8,719 bases of DNA from the NCBI GenBank assembly GCA_003230635.1, contig QIFF01000244.1, forward strand, positions 1 to 8,719, in the 5' to 3' direction. The stretch comes from a bacterium. GTDB taxonomy: Bacteria > SZUA-182. Shown here piece after piece: positions 1 to 5,223 of this stretch (position 1 is the stretch's first letter; every line of letters starts with the position of its first letter). A program made the position numbers and the translations under genes. The notes under the pieces are model-generated. The model was not told the DNA's origin. It searched no databases and saw only the letters and a list, made by a program, of their open reading frames with translations.

Positions 1-551
1 CTCTTACCAGAGGTCCAATGGGGCTTCCGGGAATCCCTGGTTTTTCGCTCTTTGGGTTTCAACTATCAGGAATCTGGTCTTATCTATTGTTGGTTCTAAT
101 TTTTGTGGCGATTACCATTTTTGTTATTGGAAGAATAGTAAACTCCCCCTTTGGCAGAATACTGAGATCTATCCGCGACGATGAGATTGCCTCAGAAGCA
201 TTAGGGAAGGATTCTACTAGACACAAGCTATTAGTGTTCATTATTGGGGCGTTCTTTGCCGGCATTGCAGGCAGCCTTTATGCCCATTACATAACTTTTA
301 TTGATCCATCCAGTTTTACCGTAATGGAATCCATTACTATTTTGCTAATGGTAATCTTCGGGGGGATGGGAAGTATATCGGGCTCAATAGTTGGAGCGGT
401 AACTTTGGTAGTCCTTCCTGAACTTTTAAGATTTTTAGGGATGCCCTCATCAATTGCTGCCCCAATGAGACAGATGATATATGGACTGCTTCTGGTAGTC
501 CTTATGCTCAAAAGACCCCAGGGAATAATGGGAGCTTATCGATTCAAATGA
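1..551 (+). CDS. livM: Branched-chain amino acid ABC transporter permease LivM, C-terminal part (5' end outside window)
   Basis: Membrane permease subunit of the LIV-type importer for leucine, isoleucine and valine; with LivH it forms the channel energised by LivG and LivF. The frame is open back to the left edge, reading [12 protein letters not shown], a conserved LivM stretch, so the ATG at 18 is internal and not the start. The cytoplasmic loop containing [13 protein letters not shown] followed by a hydrophobic [13 protein letters not shown] segment is the family's ATPase-contact (EAA-like) region. At least four hydrophobic segments are visible, and the protein ends in the usual KRPQGIMG tail. 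About 183 residues are present of the roughly 300-350 usual for LivM. The stop overlaps the livG start as ATGA, so translation is probably coupled. The family assignment is firm; the actual substrate (amino acid, amide or urea) cannot be told from this subunit alone. Confidence 0.93.
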   Translation, partial: LTRGPMGLPGIPGFSLFGFQLSGIWSYLLLVLIFVAITIFVIGRIVNSPFGRILRSIRDDEIASEALGKDSTRHKLLVFIIGAFFAGIAGSLYAHYITFIDPSSFTVMESITILLMVIFGGMGSISGSIVGAVTLVVLPELLRFLGMPSSIAAPMRQMIYGLLLVVLMLKRPQGIMGAYRFK

Positions 552-1330
552 AAAACAATGGATTGTTAGAAATAAAGGGACTCAGTAAAGAGTTTGACGG
601 GTTGGTAGCAGTCAATAACCTGGATTTTTCTATTCAGACAGGAACGGTAAATGCCTTGATTGGCCCGAATGGTGCAGGTAAGACTACGGTATTCAACATA
701 ATCTCTGGGTTTCTTAAGCCTTCTTCGGGAGATGTGTTTTTTAAGGGTGAGCACATTACCACCCTGTTGCCTCATAAGATAGCCAGACTGGGTATTTCCA
801 GAACATTCCAGGATGTAAGATTATTCCCCCAGATTACAGTGCTGGAGAATATACTGTTAGCCACCAAATATGAAAAAGGGGAGAGTCTGATTAGTGCTCT
901 GCGTCAGTCAAAAACCATGCAGGATGAGGAGCAAAAAAACAAAGAGAATGCTTTGGAATATCTTGAACTGGTGGGGCTTACCGGCAAGAAGGATGAACTG
1001 GCTGGAAATATGTCGCATGGTCAGCGGCGATTACTGGAGTTGGCCCGGGCCTTGGCTACCGGAGCAGAGTTTCTTTTGTTGGATGAGCCTACCGCCGGGG
1101 TGTTCCCCAATATGCGCGTCAAGATATTGGAGATTGTTAAGAAGTTAAAAGAACGAGGCAAAACCATTTTGTTTATAGAACACGATATGAAAGTAGTAAT
1201 GGGGGTATCCGATAATATAATCGTCTTAAACTATGGGAAGAAAATCGCCGAAGGTTCGCCGGAAAAAGTTACCAAAAACGAACAAGTTATAGAAGCCTAT
1301 CTTGGCAGGAGACGTGAAGTTGCTGCTTGA
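548..1330 (+). CDS. livG: Branched-chain amino acid ABC transporter ATP-binding protein LivG
   Basis: Cytoplasmic ATPase that drives the LIV importer, 260 residues (normal LivG length is about 250-260). Visible motifs are Walker [10 protein letters not shown] (39-47), Q-loop Q88, signature MSHGQRR (155-161) in place of the more usual LSYGQ, Walker [11 protein letters not shown] (175-184) and switch histidine H212 in IEHDM. The [12 protein letters not shown] stretch and the ~25-residue helical insertion after it are characteristic of LivG as opposed to LivF. The ATG lies in the ATGA overlap with livM; the nearest GGGAG is about 13 bases upstream, so coupling to livM is the likely mode of initiation. 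The 3' end overlaps livF by about 11 bases. The gene is intact with no missing catalytic residue. Confidence 0.95.
   Translation: MKNNGLLEIKGLSKEFDGLVAVNNLDFSIQTGTVNALIGPNGAGKTTVFNIISGFLKPSSGDVFFKGEHITTLLPHKIARLGISRTFQDVRLFPQITVLENILLATKYEKGESLISALRQSKTMQDEEQKNKENALEYLELVGLTGKKDELAGNMSHGQRRLLELARALATGAEFLLLDEPTAGVFPNMRVKILEIVKKLKERGKTILFIEHDMKVVMGVSDNIIVLNYGKKIAEGSPEKVTKNEQVIEAYLGRRREVAA
1307..1312 (+). promoter_or_regulatory. Ribosome binding site that decides the livF start
   Basis: AGGAGA lies inside the end of livG. It is 7 bases from TTG 1320 but only one base from GTG 1314 and downstream of TTG 1302, so it selects the TTG at 1320. Confidence 0.6.
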
Positions 1331-2027
1331 GGCAAAAGATTTAACTGTTTATTACGATGCTGTTTTGGCCTTAGACAATGTATCGTTTAAGGTCAACCAA
1401 GGAGAAATTGTAGCCATGATTGGTCCGAATGGTGCCGGTAAATCTACGGCGTTGAAATCGGTCTGTGGATTATTAACCCCTCATTTAGGTTCCGTTCTTT
1501 TCCAGGGAGAAAAAATAAATGGCAAGCAACCATATCAATTAGTTGAAAAAGGCTTGTGCTTGGTACCGGAAGGCAGAAGGGTTTTTACAACTATGACCGT
1601 TATGGAGAATCTGGAGATGGGTGCCTTTAACAGAAAAAATAGAAATGGTGTTGCAGAAGATATTGACCAGGTTTTTTCCTTATTTCCTGTTTTAAGAGAA
1701 AGACAAAAACAAAAATCCGGCACGCTAAGCAGCGGGGAACAGCAAATGCTGGCCATCGGTCGGACGTTGATGCTAAAGCCTAAATTACTCCTTTTGGATG
1801 AGCCATCTCTCGGTCTTTCCCCCAGTTACATGCAAATAGTTTTTGACAAAATAAAAGAAATCAACAAAGCTGGAATTACAATTCTCGTGGTGGAACAAAA
1901 TGCTCATATGGCGTTAGAATATGCCGACCGAGGGTATGTTTTCGAAATCGGCAAGATTGCTTTCGAGGATAAGGCACAAGACCTCTTGAAAAATGATGAG
2001 GTCAAAAAAACATTTTTAGGTGGATAA
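1320..2027 (+). CDS. livF: Branched-chain amino acid ABC transporter ATP-binding protein LivF
   Basis: Second ATPase of the LIV importer, 235 residues from the chosen start. It shows Walker [10 protein letters not shown] (35-43), [17 protein letters not shown] (82-98, the LivF Q-loop region), signature LSSGEQQML (136-144), Walker [12 protein letters not shown] (156-166) and VVEQNAH, the usual LivF form of the switch region where the histidine is replaced. Start choice: three in-frame candidates exist, TTG 1302, GTG 1314 and TTG 1320. Only TTG 1320 has a good ribosome site, AGGAGA at 1307-1312 with 7-base spacing, and it gives the family's typical N-terminus [12 protein letters not shown] and normal length (about 235). 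The gene is the last of the operon; no convincing terminator follows directly. Confidence 0.94.
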   Translation: MLLEAKDLTVYYDAVLALDNVSFKVNQGEIVAMIGPNGAGKSTALKSVCGLLTPHLGSVLFQGEKINGKQPYQLVEKGLCLVPEGRRVFTTMTVMENLEMGAFNRKNRNGVAEDIDQVFSLFPVLRERQKQKSGTLSSGEQQMLAIGRTLMLKPKLLLLDEPSLGLSPSYMQIVFDKIKEINKAGITILVVEQNAHMALEYADRGYVFEIGKIAFEDKAQDLLKNDEVKKTFLGG

Positions 2028-2102
2028 AGCTAAGTTTTTACAAAAAATGATATGTGTCAACCTATTGAATCCATTAACCAAAACAATGGCAACCCACCAA
2101 CC

Positions 2103-2180
2103 AAAGCGGTTCTAAAATCGTCCAGCCAGGGGAGGCAAAAGGTTCACTTTAGAACTTTCCTCAATTATTAGAATCGCTTT
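2103..2180. repeat. Long inverted repeat with two competing partners, downstream of livF
   Basis: The left arm 2103-2115 (AAAGCGGTTCTAA) can pair with 2168-2180 (TTAGAATCGCTTT) over 13 positions with one G-U. Part of the same arm, 2109-2116 (GTTCTAAA), is instead perfectly complementary to 2148-2155 (TTTAGAAC). The two pairings exclude each other. A further palindrome, TTTAAC-GA-GTTAAA, follows at 2178-2191. The repeat sits between livF and the convergent BRO-N gene. It could be a transposon or MITE scar, a 3'-UTR structure or a weak terminator; no T-run follows directly. The rest of 2028-2256 shows nothing else I can identify. Confidence 0.45.
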
Positions 2181-2200
2181 AACGAGTTAAACTAAAAAGA

Positions 2201-2240
2201 AAAAAGTGAAGCAGACTGAAAAAACAAGCCTCTTTACACT
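2201..2240 (-). terminator. Possible weak intrinsic terminator of the BRO-N gene
   Basis: On the minus strand AGTG (2240-2237) and a following AAG pair with CTT and CACT (ending at 2205), with a small bulge, and a T-rich tract runs on past 2201. The stem is short and interrupted, so this is tentative. Confidence 0.25.
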
Positions 2241-2256
2241 CCCAAAACAGCCCCTA

Positions 2257-3114
2257 TCATTTATCTCTTTTATGTTTAATTTGCTTCTTTTTTCCAGTTA
2301 AATGCAGATAATTTTCATTAGACATTATTGATTTGCCTGTTTTTTGTTCAATTTCTTTTCTAGTATTCTTTGCTATTGTTCCCCCCTCAACTGCCGAAGT
2401 TTTGCATTCATCAAATCCTTTGGAATCTTTTGCAATAGTAATATCAGTTGTAGCTTTTTCAGCAATCATGCTTAAAATCAACTCCCAATCAGTCATATGG
2501 TCTCTTAGATTCTGATTCTTTCTTTTCAAACTTTTAAATTCTTTGTATTCCCTGACAGTCTTGCCAAAAGTTGCTTTCGATATCTCATTTGTGAGTATAG
2601 CAAATTCTTTTTGTTCCTGAACCTCTCTATTTTTCCATTCATCAGTTAAATCCTGCCTGATAGCAATTCCCCTTAATCTCTTATCAATCCAGTCTTTGGG
2701 ATATCCTTTAAGCTCATAATATTTCTTTACCCTGTTTTGGGCAAGTTCGGGATTTTCTATCTCATCAATTCTTTCTTTACCCACCTGAGCCAACCATTGT
2801 TTGAAAGGTTCTGCTTTTTTCGAGGGGATTGACTGAATTATCCTAAACATGGATTTAGTATTTGCACAATCTGTAAGTCTCAATTTGCCATCAGGTGCTG
2901 ATAATTTCAACTGGTGACATTTTGTCACCGCTTGACTCCCTTCCTCTCTAAGCCTTTGGCTTAGCTTATTCCAATATTTTCTTGCCTTTTGATAATCTTG
3001 TTGGTCTGTTAGAATAGCAACTATATCTATCACTGAAAAATACCATTCCTCATCATGCCAAATTCTTCTTATTTTCTTGTCTTGAAAAACAATTAGGGAT
3101 TTAACTTGTTTCAT
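2257..3114 (-). CDS. BRO-N domain protein, DinD/phage antirepressor-like
   Basis: 285 residues. Residues 1 to about 105 form a BRO-N domain: a hydrophobic start (SLIVFQDKKIRRIWHDEEWYF), then FSVIDIVAILTD and the KARKYWNKLSQRLREEG region. The second half has PELAQNRVKKYYELKGYPKDW and IDKRLRGIAIRQDLTDEW, typical of stand-alone DinD-like proteins of bacteria and prophages, and ends normally in GGTIAKNTRKEIEQKTG plus a basic tail (KKKQIKHKRDK). The length is usual for this group, so it appears complete. BRO-N domains bind DNA; DinD itself is a DNA-damage-induced protein that antagonises RecA in E. coli, but that activity cannot be assumed here. ATG 3114 has GAGG 8 bases upstream. The gene is AT-rich compared with both flanks, stands alone and lies beside a tRNA-derived att scar, which fits acquisition by a mobile element. 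Confidence 0.85.
   Translation of the reverse strand: MKQVKSLIVFQDKKIRRIWHDEEWYFSVIDIVAILTDQQDYQKARKYWNKLSQRLREEGSQAVTKCHQLKLSAPDGKLRLTDCANTKSMFRIIQSIPSKKAEPFKQWLAQVGKERIDEIENPELAQNRVKKYYELKGYPKDWIDKRLRGIAIRQDLTDEWKNREVQEQKEFAILTNEISKATFGKTVREYKEFKSLKRKNQNLRDHMTDWELILSMIAEKATTDITIAKDSKGFDECKTSAVEGGTIAKNTRKEIEQKTGKSIMSNENYLHLTGKKKQIKHKRDK
2913..2929. repeat. Perfect 7-bp inverted repeat with 3-base centre inside the BRO-N gene
   Basis: GGTGACA-TTT-TGTCACC. Its right part contains the 9-mer TTTTGTCAC (2920-2928), which also occurs twice on the minus strand at 3725-3744, about 800 bases away. It may be a protein binding site or simply coding sequence. Confidence 0.4.
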
Positions 3115-3199
3115 CTTACTTGCCTCACTTTATATTTGTCTTTCTTTGAAATTCATATTACATTTTTAAGCAAAGAGTAATATTTAAAATCTTCCATTA

Positions 3200-3249
3200 T
3201 CCATAACAAGTTTCTACCACATTATGGACTATTCATTGTTAATTTTCAA
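3200..3249 (-). promoter_or_regulatory. Predicted sigma-A promoter of the BRO-N gene with overlapping inverted repeat
   Basis: Reading the minus strand, TTGAAA (3249-3244) is followed after exactly 17 bases by CATAAT (3226-3221), good -35 and -10 elements. Transcription would start near 3214, leaving a leader of about 100 bases. An inverted repeat TCCATAA/TTATGGA (arms 3200-3206 and 3222-3228, 15-base centre) overlaps the -10 and the start point. That is where an operator for repression, possibly autoregulation, would be expected. Confidence 0.5.
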
Positions 3250-3412
3250 GCAGCTTGATAAGTATTTTATACTATACTGATTATTTTATTGTATTATTTT
3301 TTCTTACTTTGCCAATCATAGGAGAAATTGAAAATAATTTTACAGTTATGTTTACGATTCAGGGAAAATGGACAGAATGGATCAAAAAAACCACAAATAA
3401 ATCGGTTTAAAT
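3250..3412. other. AT-rich intergenic sequence with no gene
   Basis: Together with 3115-3249 this makes a ~300-base gap between the BRO-N and zinc-ribbon genes. It is very AT-rich. Apart from the promoter above and the weak terminator below I see no gene. A plus-strand reading frame starting TTG 3328 is only antisense to the zinc-ribbon gene. Confidence 0.5.
3384..3408 (-). terminator. Possible weak terminator of the zinc-ribbon gene
   Basis: On the minus strand AAACC and GGTTT (3408-3388) form a 5-bp stem with an 11-base loop, running straight into seven T's. The stem is AT-rich and short. Confidence 0.33.
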
Positions 3413-3619
3413 CTAATCAATTAAATCACCATTATTTCTATCACGCCATTTTTTACGGTTATTTTCACAGGCAGTACAATGCGCTCCAAACTTATCAATA
3501 CCAGTACCATCGCATCTATAGCATGTCACTTTCTCAAATGCGCCCATACATCCAACCAATTCTTTTCTGTAGCCGCAGCCAAGCGGCACTACCTTATTAA
3601 ACCTGTCATACTTACCCAT
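3413..3619 (-). CDS. Small zinc-ribbon-like protein, 68 residues, unknown function
   Basis: Not a gene I can name. It encodes six cysteines: C15 and C24, then C33-x2-C36 followed by DGTG, then C48-x2-C51. The CxxCxGTG...CxxC pattern resembles one half of a DnaJ-type zinc-binding module and probably holds one zinc ion; the tail (KKWRDRNNGD) is basic and polar. Start choice: ATG 3619 has an excellent ribosome site, GGAAGG with 7-base spacing. An in-frame TTG at 3634 overlaps that site and is unlikely. The gene lies in the AT-rich region next to the BRO-N gene on the same strand, as expected for a phage or island accessory gene. Paired CxxC motifs plus the strong ribosome site make it likely to be real despite its size. 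Confidence 0.66.
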   Translation of the reverse strand: MGKYDRFNKVVPLGCGYRKELVGCMGAFEKVTCYRCDGTGIDKFGAHCTACENNRKKWRDRNNGDLID

Positions 3620-3653
3620 TTTCTTGCCTTCCAAATAAATGAGATTGACTTTT

Positions 3654-3744
3654 ATTGTGACAATGAATTACAATTCCAGGAGTAGAAACCCCTTTCACTA
3701 ATAGCATTCAAAAGGTTTTCCATTGTGACAAAATCGTGACAAAA
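3654..3744. repeat. Three GTGACAA repeats, two in tandem with 11-bp period
   Basis: GTGACAAAA occurs at 3725-3733 and again at 3736-3744, exactly one helical turn apart. A third GTGACAA at 3657-3663 sits in the near-palindrome ATTGT-G-ACAAT (3654-3664), just upstream of the zinc-ribbon gene (minus strand). They could be operators for that gene or arm-type integrase sites beside the att scar at 3872-3916. I see no gene between 3620 and 3871. Confidence 0.45.
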
Positions 3745-3871
3745 CCTATCCAAACAGATAGAAAATACTGGAAAGGATGTAATCATTATAATGAGGATAA
3801 CTGGCTGAAATTTAAATAAAAACGGGAAACCAACCAAAATTCAGGGACTTACAAATTTATGCCAAATCTTC

Positions 3872-3916
3872 CTGGCAGTCAAGAGGTCAGGGGTTTGAAC
3901 CCCCTCAACTCCACCA
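3872..3916 (+). pseudogene. 3' half of tRNA-Ala(GGC): likely attachment-site duplicate of an integrated element
   Basis: Every position from the anticodon loop to CCA fits the tRNA scheme. The loop is CTGGCAG (3872-3878, T33, anticodon GGC, A37); stem strand TCAAG; five-base variable loop AGGTC; T-stem AGGGG/CCCCT; 7-base loop TTTGAAC (3894-3900); acceptor strand CAACTCC (3906-3912); discriminator A; encoded CCA (3914-3916). T70 in the acceptor strand matches the G3-U70 identity pair of tRNA-Ala. No D-arm, 5' acceptor strand or matching 5' anticodon stem lies upstream, so only the 3' half is present. The near-invariant C56 of the T-loop is T, which suggests decay. Such 3' halves are the standard footprint of tyrosine integrases acting in tRNA genes; the intact tRNA should be elsewhere. 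Confidence 0.8.
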
Positions 3917-3924
3917 ATTAAATC

Positions 3925-3960
3925 AAGGGGTTAGCCAATTTTGGCTGGCCCCTTTTTCTT
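3925..3960 (+). terminator. Strong intrinsic terminator following the tRNA-Ala 3' half
   Basis: AAGGGGTTAGCCA (3925-3937) pairs fully with TGGCTGGCCCCTT (3942-3954), including two G-U pairs, around a 4-base loop, and runs into TTTTTCTTT. It is probably the original tRNA terminator or one carried by the element, and it overlaps the end of the integrase relic on the other strand. Confidence 0.8.
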
Positions 3961-3963
3961 TGG

Positions 3964-3984
3964 ATTGTGCTAAAATTGTGCTAA
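3964..3984. repeat. Tandem direct repeat of ATTGTGCTAA, 11-bp period
   Basis: Two perfect 10-base copies, 3964-3973 and 3975-3984, one base apart. They fall within the integrase remnant (antisense codons of ISTILAQ) and about 50 bases from the tRNA-Ala fragment. One-turn spacing beside an attachment core is the layout of integrase arm-type sites. Confidence 0.5.
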
Positions 3985-4045
3985 TTTTATCCAGCACTTC
4001 CACACCATCACGCAAACTTTCAGTATAATGGTGGGCATAGGGGCG

Positions 4046-4178
4046 TCACGAAATAACTATCACATCTTGCTGGTCTTTTTGGCTGTCTTCTTCGTTGCTT
4101 GTTCGGTTACATAGTTTCAGTATGCTCCCTCACAAGCGCCTTGAATACAACCAAAAATCCTACGCAATCCTGCGACAC
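4046..4178. other. Unassigned sequence between integrase remnant and DUF116 gene
   Basis: No coding frame is recognisable. On the minus strand just past the DUF116 stop, CGCA-GGAT-TGCG (4174-4163) precedes a short T-run (4157-4153), a weak possible terminator. A 6-bp inverted repeat GCTTGT/ACAAGC (4097-4102, 4132-4137) is also present. The break of integrase homology near 4046 marks a recombination or deletion junction. Confidence 0.4.
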
Positions 4179-4973
4179 TTATCTCATAACGATCCCTAAG
4201 TGGGGGTCAATAACTTTCTTCAATTGCTCTAGATTAAAATTAGTATAGCAAGCAGTTCCCATCCAGCGCTGGCAGCGGTTGTAGTTCAACGGGATCCCCT
4301 GGGCCGGAAGTCCCATCTTCCTGGAAAGCGTCATTCCTGCGTAGAGTTCGGGGATACAGGCCACTCCTAGCAGACCAATCTCTTTATAGTGCCGGTGGGC
4401 CAGTTTAAAGACCTCTTCCAAATCCCGATTCTGAGAGACATAAAGGTGATAATCGGGATAACCCTCCAGAAAGATTCTGGTTTGGTTGATTTGGCATTCC
4501 TCTGTACAGCCTAGACAAACATAGTCTATATCACCTGGTTGGAACTGGCACTCATCAGCGCGGAAATCCCGCAGGCAGTGGGGGAGAATTACCACTTTCT
4601 GCTTTGCTTTAAGAAAAACTTTTCTCATTAAGCGGTTGAGGATATCTATGTGCAACATCCGCAGGTGATACCCCCTAACTGAAATCCCCAATATTTCCCG
4701 CTCCTCATGTTGGGGGGACAGGGATATCAGGAAACTTGGCAAATTGGGAGTATAGGCGGCAGACATGCGGGATGAAATTTGGGCAAAAAGCGTTTCAAAC
4801 TCTTCATACTTCCTCTTAAACGGTAAATCGTTAGCCACTAATTCAGACAAAAGCCTGTCCAGGGGGCTCAGCCCGCCTATTTTTGCTGCCAGTCTGTCAA
4901 CTTGCTCAGCGATATGAGCATAGTACCCCCTGTCTTCCGGGAGTGAATAGGTTCGTCCCGCCAGCTTGTCCAT
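4179..4973 (-). CDS. DUF116 family cysteine-rich protein
   Basis: 264 residues from the chosen start. The C-terminal half carries the DUF116 pattern: ILPHCLRDFRADEC (C133, C142), then YVCLGCTEEC (C153, C156, C160), then GVACIPELYAGM, and a final PLNYNRCQRWMGTACYTNF. The clustered cysteines suggest a metal site or Fe-S cluster; the function of the family is unknown. The N-terminal ~120 residues are helical and lack clear motifs. No signal peptide is seen. Start choice: ATG 4973 gives MDKLAGRTYSLPEDRGYY with a weak GAGTGG about 8-10 bases upstream. The frame stays open to ATG 5051, but those 26 extra codons consist almost entirely of two perfect stem-loops and a tandem 8-mer, so they are more likely a repeat insertion or leader. 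It is not closely spaced with the HD-GYP gene upstream. Confidence 0.8.
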   Translation of the reverse strand: MDKLAGRTYSLPEDRGYYAHIAEQVDRLAAKIGGLSPLDRLLSELVANDLPFKRKYEEFETLFAQISSRMSAAYTPNLPSFLISLSPQHEEREILGISVRGYHLRMLHIDILNRLMRKVFLKAKQKVVILPHCLRDFRADECQFQPGDIDYVCLGCTEECQINQTRIFLEGYPDYHLYVSQNRDLEEVFKLAHRHYKEIGLLGVACIPELYAGMTLSRKMGLPAQGIPLNYNRCQRWMGTACYTNFNLEQLKKVIDPHLGIVMR

Positions 4974-4987
4974 AGCTAAGCCACTCG

Positions 4988-5072
4988 TAAAGTAGTAAAG
5001 TAGCGCGCAGGCTTGTCCTGCGCCTTTATTGTTGGGGACAATCCCCAACATACCCCATATAGACCTATGGGG
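4988..5072. repeat. Cluster of three perfect stem-loops plus tandem 8-mer
   Basis: A tandem TAAAGTAG (4988-4995 and 4996-5003) is followed by three hairpins. They are GCGCAGG/CCTGCGC with 5-base loop (5005-5023), GTTGGGGA/TCCCCAAC with 3-base loop (5031-5049) and CCCCATA/TATGGGG with 6-base loop (5053-5072). None has a mismatch. They occupy the region just upstream of the preferred DUF116 start. It may be an interspersed palindromic repeat or a structured 5' leader. Confidence 0.65.
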
Positions 5073-5131
5073 GCGTGCTTCAATAAGCTTACAGTATTTT
5101 TAGCGAGTTTTCAAACAGCGATTTAAAAATT

Positions 5132-5164
5132 GGGGGCGGGTGGTGAAGGGATTGGTGGGGGGGG
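5132..5164 (+). other. G-quadruplex-type G-rich tract
   Basis: G5, G3, G3 and G8 runs (5132-5136, 5138-5140, 5148-5150, 5157-5164) separated by 1, 7 and 6 bases satisfy the simple G3+N1-7 rule. The tract lies on the strand opposite to the flanking genes, in the ~250-base gap (4974-5223) between the HD-GYP and DUF116 genes, so transcripts of those genes would be C-rich here. No clear hairpin terminator for the HD-GYP gene is visible in 5165-5223. Confidence 0.5.
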
Positions 5165-5223
5165 AGTTAAGGGAAAACAAAGAAACACCAGCCGAGCTTG
5201 AGGAAGGGTTAGGCCTGGCCTTT

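Larger units (their letters stand above)
3923..4045 (-). pseudogene. C-terminal remnant of a tyrosine integrase
   Basis: On the minus strand, codons from 4045 to the stop at 3923-3925 read RP, then YAHHYTESLRDGVEVLDKI, then STILAQSKEKGASQNWLTP. This matches the end of phage/island tyrosine recombinases, where the catalytic tyrosine of the RYAH motif is followed by a conserved ESLR..VEVLD helix. Directly upstream in frame is a TGA (4046-4048), and neither the other frames nor the sequence up to 4178 gives the preceding integrase core (the R-H-x-x-R/H part), so the gene is truncated. Its stop lies 7 bases from the tRNA-Ala 3' half, the usual position of an integrase gene beside its attachment site. 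Recognition is by motif only, from a short stretch. Confidence 0.6.

Noticed and set aside
894..1148. 84-codon plus-strand frame inside livG
   Set aside because: Out-of-frame shadow of livG, rich in Cys and Trp, with no own ribosome site.
3328..3600. 90-codon plus-strand frame starting TTG after AGGAG
   Set aside because: The ribosome-like site is only three bases from the TTG, the composition is odd (many Tyr, Gln, His), and it is antisense to the zinc-ribbon gene, which has a better ribosome site and motifs.
3652..3837. 61-codon minus-strand hydrophobic frame
   Set aside because: No ribosome site or known pattern; hydrophobic residues arise from AT-rich sequence and the frame overlaps the GTGACAA repeats.
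3657..3984. Tandem repeats as a CRISPR array
   Set aside because: Only two copies each of 9-10 bases with 1-2 base gaps; no spacers and no cas genes.
4974..5051. N-terminal extension of the DUF116 protein from ATG 5051
   Set aside because: The extra 26 codons are made of hairpins and a tandem 8-mer and lack a ribosome site; kept only as an alternative start.
4036..5090. Similar GGGGCGT...AATAA stretches on both sides of the DUF116 gene, possible direct repeats of an inserted element
   Set aside because: Only a 7-mer and a 5-mer agree, with poor match between; not enough to claim a duplication.
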